Shown: one piece after another, positions 29,153 to 33,920 of the stretch | Layout: each line of letters starts with the position of its first letter | Numbering within the stretch: position 1 is the first letter of the stretch | IMG/VR virus record: IMGVR_UViG_3300034062_007170 | Coordinates: 1-33,920 of that record | Direction: 5' to 3' (one strand) | DNA length: 33,920 bases | From: a virus | Position numbers and translations under genes: made by a program | The notes under the pieces: model-generated | What the model was told of the DNA's origin: nothing | The model's input: only the letters and a program-made list of their open reading frames with translations | Databases searched by the model: none

Positions 29153-31078
29153 CTATCGTACAGGACAAGCGCCCGTAGAGCAGTTGTCCAAATCAAGCAT
29201 GTCTGAAGGAGCTGAATGCATAGGCACCGAGAAGTCAATCTTGCCGAGAGTCTTCTGGTATTCCTCTTTAGTGATTTCCTCGTATGGAGGCAGTGGGAAG
29301 TTGTGGTCACTGTGGAGAAGGAACGACACAGACTTAACGCCCTTGTCGTAGTTCTTGGACAACCACTCACGAATTGAGTCAAGCTCTTCCTTCCGGTAGT
29401 AGACGGTAACAGAGACGGCGTTGTCTGCCCATACGGTCTGCATCTTCTTAACCCATTCAAGCTGGTCAACTGCAGTCATGTTGGCTGCAAGAACAGCGCC
29501 TTCTGGTGATTCGCATGGGAATTCAACTACATACTTGGTGTGGTCTTCACGGCCGTCAATTCCGATGTCCCAAACAACCTTGTAGCCACGTTTGCGACAA
29601 GCGTCAACAAGTGGGTCTGCTGCACCGAATCGCACCCGTCGGATGTAGTACTGAGCGAAGCCAGGATGGATGCCTGGTGTATTCCCTGGAAGCAATGCCA
29701 GCGTGCCTGAAGGCTGAACTGTCGTCAAACGAACCGATGTTGGCCAACCATTCTGCTTTGACCATTCTTCATCAAATTCGCGCAAGGACACATAAGCTGC
29801 ATCAAGCCATTCAATCTTTTCTGCTGGCACCTGCAAGATACCCGTGATGCTTTGACCGAGGCGAGCGTTCTTGCGAACAATGTTCGTGGTTTTTTCATAA
29901 GGGTAGTCAAGTCTGGTGATTTGTTTTTGAATCTTGTACAAAAGAATTGAGATTTCCTTTAGTTGTTCAAGTGACTCAACGTTAGGAAGGAAGATTGTTG
30001 AAAGGTTGCATGACTCTCCGTCTGCAAGCGCAATTTCTGCACAAGGGTTGAAGCCCTCAATGGTGTAGTCAGGGCGTCTGTCACCGAGACGACCGTATGT
30101 GCGTGCAAGCTTGCGGTTAACAAGACCGTATGGTTCGCCTGAGCCGTCGTAGCCCTTCCAGAGTTCTGTCATGATTTCTTCGTATGCATCTGCATAGATG
30201 GAGTTGTTGGAGTTGGCACGCCATGCTGGGACACTACCCGTGGACCAGTTCTTTGCTCGAATGAAAAGAACATCGTCTGGGTCGCCAATGGCAATCTGTG
30301 CTGAACGACGCGAAGAACCAGAGACAACGATGCGACCAATGATGTTGCAGATGTCAAGCACATCAATTGAGCGAAGCTTCTTGCCTTCACGATTCTGCAT
30401 TACCTTTGAAATATCTGCGATGCCTTCAATGAGTGCGCCTGGACCTGATGCGGTGCCACCGAATGTCTTGAGTGGTGCACCGAATTCGCGAATAAGAATC
30501 GTGGAGTATGAGAAAGACTTACCCGTGTCAAAGTATGACTTCAAAACTGCATGCAAGAGACGCTTCCAGCCTTGACGTGAGTCAGGGACAATGATGTCTG
30601 CATCGTTGGAACGTTCGTGTGTGATTGTGACTCCTGCTTTAACTTTTGGAAGTTCGTGAATCTTGGAGCGTTCAACAGAGAAGCCAACACCGCCACCAAG
30701 CATTAGGTATTCGAACAGCAGTTCAAAGTCTTCAATCTTTTCAATGTTGGTGAAGTAGCAGTTGTTCAATGATGTTGCGTTGAACTTCTTTACGAGTGGT
30801 GTTCCAAGCTGCCAAAGGGCACGACCTGAAAGCGAGCAGCGAAGGTTGAACATGTGGTCAAACAGCTTCTCTGCCTCTTCTTGTGTCAGGCATGTGCCGA
30901 TTTCTGCTGCGCCATTGATTGCCCGTGTGATGGTCTCGGTCCAAGTCTCGTTGCGACCGAGTTCTTCAATTGGACGGCTGTAGGTGCGTAGGTAAACAAC
31001 TTCGCCAAGTCCACCAAAACCCCAAGGTGTTTGTTTGTTTGCGTATGTTGCGATGAATTCCGGGGTAAGCAGTGCCAT
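29153..31078 (-). CDS. nrdJ: Class II (adenosylcobalamin) ribonucleoside-triphosphate reductase
   Basis: 641 aa, of the monomeric class II type. LNNCYF with Cys107 and SCNLS with Cys357 form the reducible pair; NPCAEI with Cys346 is the thiyl-radical loop. GRALWQLGT and LGGGVGFS match the family, and the C-terminal CSTGACPVR (Cys633, Cys638) is the shuttle pair that thioredoxin reduces. It makes dNTPs for phage replication and needs coenzyme B12. It heads the RNR-Trx-dehydrogenase block. Confidence 0.95.
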   Translation of the reverse strand: MALLTPEFIATYANKQTPWGFGGLGEVVYLRTYSRPIEELGRNETWTETITRAINGAAEIGTCLTQEEAEKLFDHMFNLRCSLSGRALWQLGTPLVKKFNATSLNNCYFTNIEKIEDFELLFEYLMLGGGVGFSVERSKIHELPKVKAGVTITHERSNDADIIVPDSRQGWKRLLHAVLKSYFDTGKSFSYSTILIREFGAPLKTFGGTASGPGALIEGIADISKVMQNREGKKLRSIDVLDICNIIGRIVVSGSSRRSAQIAIGDPDDVLFIRAKNWSTGSVPAWRANSNNSIYADAYEEIMTELWKGYDGSGEPYGLVNRKLARTYGRLGDRRPDYTIEGFNPCAEIALADGESCNLSTIFLPNVESLEQLKEISILLYKIQKQITRLDYPYEKTTNIVRKNARLGQSITGILQVPAEKIEWLDAAYVSLREFDEEWSKQNGWPTSVRLTTVQPSGTLALLPGNTPGIHPGFAQYYIRRVRFGAADPLVDACRKRGYKVVWDIGIDGREDHTKYVVEFPCESPEGAVLAANMTAVDQLEWVKKMQTVWADNAVSVTVYYRKEELDSIREWLSKNYDKGVKSVSFLLHSDHNFPLPPYEEITKEEYQKTLGKIDFSVPMHSAPSDMLDLDNCSTGACPVR

Positions 31079-31146
31079 GTTCGTTCTTTCTTGTTTGTAG
31101 GGATTATGGGAATGACAATTGTATCGATGTCAAAAAAACGATGCGT

Positions 31147-31452
31147 CTAGTTGATTCCTAGTTCGCTTGCTTTCTGGATTGATATGTATTGCCCCTTCTT
31201 GGCTGCAAGAACTCTTGCAGTTGCATATGGTGATATTTGCTTGTCAACATACACGTCTTCTTTGACTAACACAAGTTGAGTGGTGTCAACATTTTCAATA
31301 TTCGTGTCAGCGAAAGCTATGAACGGTTCTTCAACATGTTCTGGCTTACAGTCACCCGTAGTGTGTCCACAGACCAAGCATGGTTGTCTATCGGCTTTGA
31401 CTAAGCGATATTCGCCAAATAGGTAGTTATCTGAGCGAAATATATCTGACAT
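31147..31452 (-). CDS. Small zinc-binding protein
   Basis: 101 aa. QPCLVCGHTTGDCKPEHVEE (24-43) gives CxxC and a downstream C/H, a zinc knuckle. The rest is mixed (TTQLVLVKEDVYVDKQ). Leaderless layout: TACAAT 6 bases before ATG, with TTGCAA 16 bases upstream. Divergent from the winged-helix gene. Function unknown. Confidence 0.8.
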   Translation of the reverse strand: MSDIFRSDNYLFGEYRLVKADRQPCLVCGHTTGDCKPEHVEEPFIAFADTNIENVDTTQLVLVKEDVYVDKQISPYATARVLAAKKGQYISIQKASELGIN

Positions 31453-31458
31453 AAAGGA

Positions 31459-31486
31459 ATTGTATCAAAGTTGTCATTTTTTGCAA
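31459..31486 (-). promoter_or_regulatory. Leftward promoter of an overlapping divergent pair
   Basis: Minus-strand TTGCAA (31481-31486), 16-base spacer, TACAAT (31459-31464). Confidence 0.65.
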
Positions 31487-31499
31487 AGCTCGCTAGATT
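31471..31499 (+). promoter_or_regulatory. Rightward promoter of an overlapping divergent pair
   Basis: TTGTCA, 17-base spacer, TAGATT; ATG follows 6 bases later. It overlaps the leftward promoter by 16 bases. Confidence 0.7.
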
Positions 31500-31505
31500 G
31501 TTGAC

Positions 31506-31838
31506 ATGTCAAATTTCAGGATTAAAGATATATCTCGAATGAAAGAGTTTCAGTCGGTTTCCTTCATCAAGCGTGGTAGTACGCTGACTCGCTCAATCCT
31601 GTGTTACGCCAAGATGAAAAAGAAACCCATTGCACCCGTGAGCATTGTGAGGATGTTTAGTTCAAAGTGTCGCAGACCTTATGACGCAAGAGAGGTCATG
31701 AAGACGCTTGAGGGTAGGGGTATGCTGCGTCGTGTTGACGCTGACACTTGGGAGATTACTCCACTAGGTATTGAAGCCGTCTACTTGCTAGGCAAGAGAG
31801 ACGAAGAATACGTTGGCGGTGACTTCTCTAGTTTCTAA
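31506..31838 (+). CDS. Winged-helix-like protein
   Basis: 110 aa. SILCYAKMKKKPIAPVSIVR, then YDAREVMKTLEGRGMLRRVD and TWEITPLGIEAVYLL: helix-turn-helix followed by a wing and a last helix. Probably a DNA-binding regulator. Leaderless. Its end overlaps the histone-like gene by 11 bases, tail to tail. Confidence 0.8.
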   Translation: MSNFRIKDISRMKEFQSVSFIKRGSTLTRSILCYAKMKKKPIAPVSIVRMFSSKCRRPYDAREVMKTLEGRGMLRRVDADTWEITPLGIEAVYLLGKRDEEYVGGDFSSF

Positions 31839-32082
31839 ACCAAGCGAGAATTCGCTTGCGCAATGACTTGTTCTTCACGTCATTTGCGTACACAACAATA
31901 CCTGGAGCGTTGTCCTGTGGTGCTGATGTAGTTCCAACTGCAGAGACTTCTGTATCGATTGATACTTTGACTTGCTCTGTCTTTGGTGCAACCTTCTTAG
32001 GTGCAGCTTTCTTAGGGGCTGCCTTCTTTGGGGCTGCCTTCTTTGCTGAAGCTTTCTTAACTGGTTTCTTTTTCGTTGCCAT
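31828..32082 (-). CDS. Histone-H1-like Lys/Ala/Pro protein
   Basis: 84 aa. The first 35 residues are MATKKKPVKKASAKK followed by repeats of AAPKK, as in H1 C-terminal tails and bacterial nucleoid proteins. The rest is acidic to neutral with a basic end (NKSLRKRILAWFRN). It likely binds DNA without sequence specificity. The frame runs to 32268, but TAGTGT lies 7 bases before this ATG, which is taken as the start. Confidence 0.8.
   Translation of the reverse strand: MATKKKPVKKASAKKAAPKKAAPKKAAPKKVAPKTEQVKVSIDTEVSAVGTTSAPQDNAPGIVVYANDVKNKSLRKRILAWFRN
31988..32060 (-). repeat. Tandem 15-bp repeat encoding AAPKK
   Basis: About five imperfect 15-base units; the two central units are identical (GCTGCCTTCTTTGGG type). 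Such a tract can vary in copy number. Confidence 0.75.
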
Positions 32083-32146
32083 GCTTGACACACTAGTCCA
32101 CCCGTGTTGATTCTGGCGGAAGTAGTCAATCGAGATAGTGTTGCTT

Positions 32147-32773
32147 GTGGAGATATCCGACTTCAAAGAACGTATTGACAAGGTTGGATTGGCTCTGATG
32201 TCCACTGTTGAAGCCAAAGAACAGTCAGTCAAAGACGAAGGCATAGGCGAAGACCTGTCAATCAACATGTTCTGCTGGGAGCAAGACAGACTGGCGCTAA
32301 TGCTTCAAGCACGACCCTCTGTGCAGTATGCGAGCATAGACGAACGCTTTGACGCTATAACGAAGGTGGCCTGCATAGTGAGGCGAGGCTGGGGTATAAC
32401 AGCCTTCTCAATGGCATCTGAAGGGTACATAAGCCTCAAACCAGATGAGACAAAATGGTCAAGCCTAAAGCAAGCATTCATTGATGGCAAGGCAGTTAAA
32501 GAGTGTTTGACTGTCACACATGTTGAGAACAACAGAGTAACCATTGTTGCAAGGCCCTACTCTTACACAGTTCCAAGAAAAGTAGTTTGGGATGACGACA
32601 TCTACTATCCAGGCAGAACACTAGTAAGAGACCAAGATGGCATGTATGCCAACATGTTTGACAGAGTGCTTACATCAGTTGATGCAGAGGAACCACCTGA
32701 AGACTACAACACGTTCTATGACGAAATAAGTAGTGGTGTATTAGAGCTAGGGTTCTATATACAACAGTTCTAG
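32147..32773 (+). CDS. Hypothetical protein
   Basis: 208 aa if GTG 32147 is the start (TAGTGT ends 5 bases upstream); GTG 32138 gives 211 aa. The protein contains MFCWEQDRLALMLQARPSVQ, AFSMASEGYISLKP and ARPYSYTVPRKVVWDDD. No recognised family. Divergent from the histone-like gene. Confidence 0.75.
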   Translation: MEISDFKERIDKVGLALMSTVEAKEQSVKDEGIGEDLSINMFCWEQDRLALMLQARPSVQYASIDERFDAITKVACIVRRGWGITAFSMASEGYISLKPDETKWSSLKQAFIDGKAVKECLTVTHVENNRVTIVARPYSYTVPRKVVWDDDIYYPGRTLVRDQDGMYANMFDRVLTSVDAEEPPEDYNTFYDEISSGVLELGFYIQQF

Positions 32774-32991
32774 TTACCCGTGGAGCTCCAACGCAAATTC
32801 TTCGCTCTGCGAATAGCGTTACGTTCAAGCCTTTGAGAACGTTCTGGTTCAGGTAACTGAAGGATAGCCTCAACACGTTTACGGTTCTTGCGTTCACGTT
32901 CATACTCTCTACGATGAGCTCTCTTAGCAGGAGTGTCCTCGCGATGAGCACGTTGCCACTCTCTCTGTGCTTCAGGGTTCTTGTATGGCAT
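32770..32991 (-). CDS. Small very basic protein
   Basis: 73 aa beginning MPYKNPEAQREWQRAHREDT, then long Arg/Lys helices (RREYERERKNRKRVEAI). The MPYK(N/D)PE opening is common at the front of phage HNH-type proteins, but no HNH motif follows. TACTAT lies 6 bases before the ATG; the longer frame to 33180 is rejected. Confidence 0.7.
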   Translation of the reverse strand: MPYKNPEAQREWQRAHREDTPAKRAHRREYERERKNRKRVEAILQLPEPERSQRLERNAIRRAKNLRWSSTGN

Positions 32992-33013
32992 ACCTAGATA
33001 GTAGTCACCCGTA

Positions 33014-33454
33014 TCACCCGTGGCCACGTGGTGAGTAAAACTCCAACGGAATCCGGATATCATTCTTATCGAAGTAGCTAACATCAGTGATGGCTGACGC
33101 TGGTATATGACGAGGGTATGTAAACGAACTACAGAACCAAGGGAACACACCTGCTCGAGACTGTTGCTTGTCATAGTCATTCATCACTAACGACTCAACA
33201 TCAATCTGATTCTGGTCAATATGAAACACACTGATACGGTCAAAGAAACTCTGAATGAAATGCGGCTCAGACTGCGTCACACGAACCCCCTCAAGACGAG
33301 AACAACCAAACATGTTCACATAACCTGCTGCATGAGAAGCAAAGCCTGACAGGTTGACAAGACCTTGATGATTCAGCAAGATACCTTCAGAAACAATACG
33401 AGCTTCAACATCAGGTAATGAAGCATGAAATAGGTTATCTGTATGAGTGAGCAT
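33014..33454 (-). CDS. ADP-ribosyltransferase-like candidate
   Basis: 146 aa. DNLFHASLPDVEARIVSEGI, then LVNLSGFASHAAGYVNMFG, then VFHIDQNQIDVESLVMND, and YPRHIPASAITDV. This order (LxHaT, I..eGL, vyl....A, then xIPxxxI) resembles KptA/DarT-like ADP-ribosyltransferase folds. The match is by pattern only; catalytic residues are not certain. CAAGG lies 5 bases before the ATG. Confidence 0.65.
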   Translation of the reverse strand: MLTHTDNLFHASLPDVEARIVSEGILLNHQGLVNLSGFASHAAGYVNMFGCSRLEGVRVTQSEPHFIQSFFDRISVFHIDQNQIDVESLVMNDYDKQQSRAGVFPWFCSSFTYPRHIPASAITDVSYFDKNDIRIPLEFYSPRGHG

Positions 33455-33533
33455 AAAACCTTGAAATGGTTAAGATGACAGGGCAAACGAATACTACACG
33501 ACACTTGACATGTGTTGTGAGTAATACACAGGG

Positions 33534-33542
33534 TTATACACA
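33534..33542 (+). promoter_or_regulatory. DnaA-box match
   Basis: TTATACACA fits the TTATNCACA consensus. A single copy, so this is only suggestive. Confidence 0.35.
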
Positions 33543-33689
33543 GCTCAATCACTGCAAGGTCAGGACACTGTCCTCTGGAAGCAGACAAAGAGAGCGTGTG
33601 GGGTCTCCCCAGAATTGGTCTAACGGGACTTTTTAGTGAACGGCGCGGGTGTGTGGGGGGACGTGTGGACTTTTTTCTGACTGACCTAT

Positions 33690-33709
33690 TTCGGATAGAT
33701 TTATCTGAA
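33690..33709. promoter_or_regulatory. 20-bp palindrome, copy 2
   Basis: TTCGGATAGATTTATCTGAA, near-perfect dyad, matching the site at 6087. Confidence 0.6.
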
Positions 33710-33783
33710 CTGGTTTTTTGTGGTGTTCTTTTTTGTGGTGTTGGTGGTGTGGTTCTGGCATTATTATGATGGCTGAGCTGTTG

Positions 33784-33801
33784 TTGGATAAATTTATCTG
33801 A
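33784..33801. promoter_or_regulatory. 20-bp palindrome, copy 3
   Basis: TTGGATAAATTTATCTGA, with a GATAAATTTATC core, 18 bases before the start codon of the right-edge gene and just upstream of its ribosome-binding site. Confidence 0.6.
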
Positions 33802-33818
33802 TTTTTTTGGAGGGTTTT

Positions 33819-33920
33819 GTGTTCGGTTTGTTTCGTGACCGTGGGGTTTCTTCGGAGGTTCTTCGGCTTAATGCGGAGTTGGTTCGTGAGCGTCAGGTTT
33901 CTGATTTTTTGTATTCTGCA
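33819..33920 (+). CDS. Partial gene at the right edge
   Basis: GTG start with GGAGGG 5 bases upstream. The frame stays open to the end: MFGLFRDRGVSSEVLRLNAE and on. Codons are T-rich (TTG, CGT, TCT, GTT) unlike the genes to the left, so this may begin another gene block. Function cannot be read from 34 codons. Confidence 0.55.
   Translation, partial: MFGLFRDRGVSSEVLRLNAELVRERQVSDFLYSA

Larger units (their letters stand above)
33455..33818. other. Intergenic region before the right-edge gene
   Basis: No gene seen. Holds an inverted repeat CACGACAC/GTGTTGTG around TTGACAT (about 33498-33520), a DnaA-box match, and two palindromes. From about 33640 the plus strand becomes very G/T-rich with T-runs. 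It is a good candidate for a control or origin region. Confidence 0.5.

Noticed and set aside
542-33515. Recurring ACATGT motif near several starts (546, 12966, 21471, 31504, 33509)
   Set aside because: A six-base palindrome is expected by chance several times in 34 kb, and the flanks are not shared.

Overview
The window reads as part of a tailed-phage genome infecting an actinobacterium. Genes are short, tightly packed and often overlap by 1 to 20 bases. Both strands carry short operons. The window holds a WhiB-family Fe-S regulator (a family of actinobacteria and their phages), a primase-helicase, an SSB, a class II ribonucleotide reductase with thioredoxin, a phage lysozyme, a DUF932 protein, a 5-cytosine methyltransferase and three tRNAs. 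No capsid, tail or portal gene is visible, except that a new rightward gene begins at the extreme right edge. No integrase is visible. The exact host and phage group cannot be read from the sequence.

Left accessory arm (1-13.4 kb). A leftward operon (2189 to 38) encodes small unknown proteins and an Nmad1/DUF1599-like protein. A second leftward operon (5509 to 2987) encodes a CobS/MoxR-like AAA+ ATPase, a von Willebrand A protein that also has an HExxH site, and two tiny proteins. From 6.4 to 13.4 kb most genes are rightward and sit in one- or two-gene cassettes: sigma70-type promoter, gene(s), terminator hairpin, then a copy of an interspersed structured repeat. The 11 repeat copies (core CWTCCGCCACCGTC) all point the same way and all lie in this arm. 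Two 17-residue hydrophobic micropeptides of the same design (MIEM...) lie here.

Middle (13.4-21.5 kb). A SNF2/HARP-type helicase, small DNA-binding or zinc proteins, tRNA-Arg(TCT) and tRNA-Asn(GTT), a glutathione-peroxidase-like protein, a C5 methyltransferase whose stop codon lies inside tRNA-Thr(TGT), a PAPS-reductase-like PP-loop ATPase, and DUF932.

Replication and metabolism (21.5-33.4 kb). WhiB overlaps the primase-helicase. An HTH protein, a ribbon-helix-helix/zinc protein and an Fe(II)/2-oxoglutarate oxygenase of the AsnO/VioC type follow. Then come a membrane-anchored lysozyme, SSB, a ParB-like protein, and a leftward block of class II RNR, thioredoxin, a truncated 6PGDH-like dehydrogenase and a 33-residue membrane peptide. 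A histone-H1-like Lys/Ala protein and an ADP-ribosyltransferase-like candidate precede the final intergenic region. That region has a DnaA-box match and two copies of a 20-bp palindrome also found at 6.1 kb.

Gene starts: over 20 genes have a TANNNT hexamer ending exactly 5-7 bases before the start codon and no Shine-Dalgarno sequence. This is the layout expected for leaderless mRNAs, and it was used to correct many starts and to support genes too short for ordinary ORF calling.
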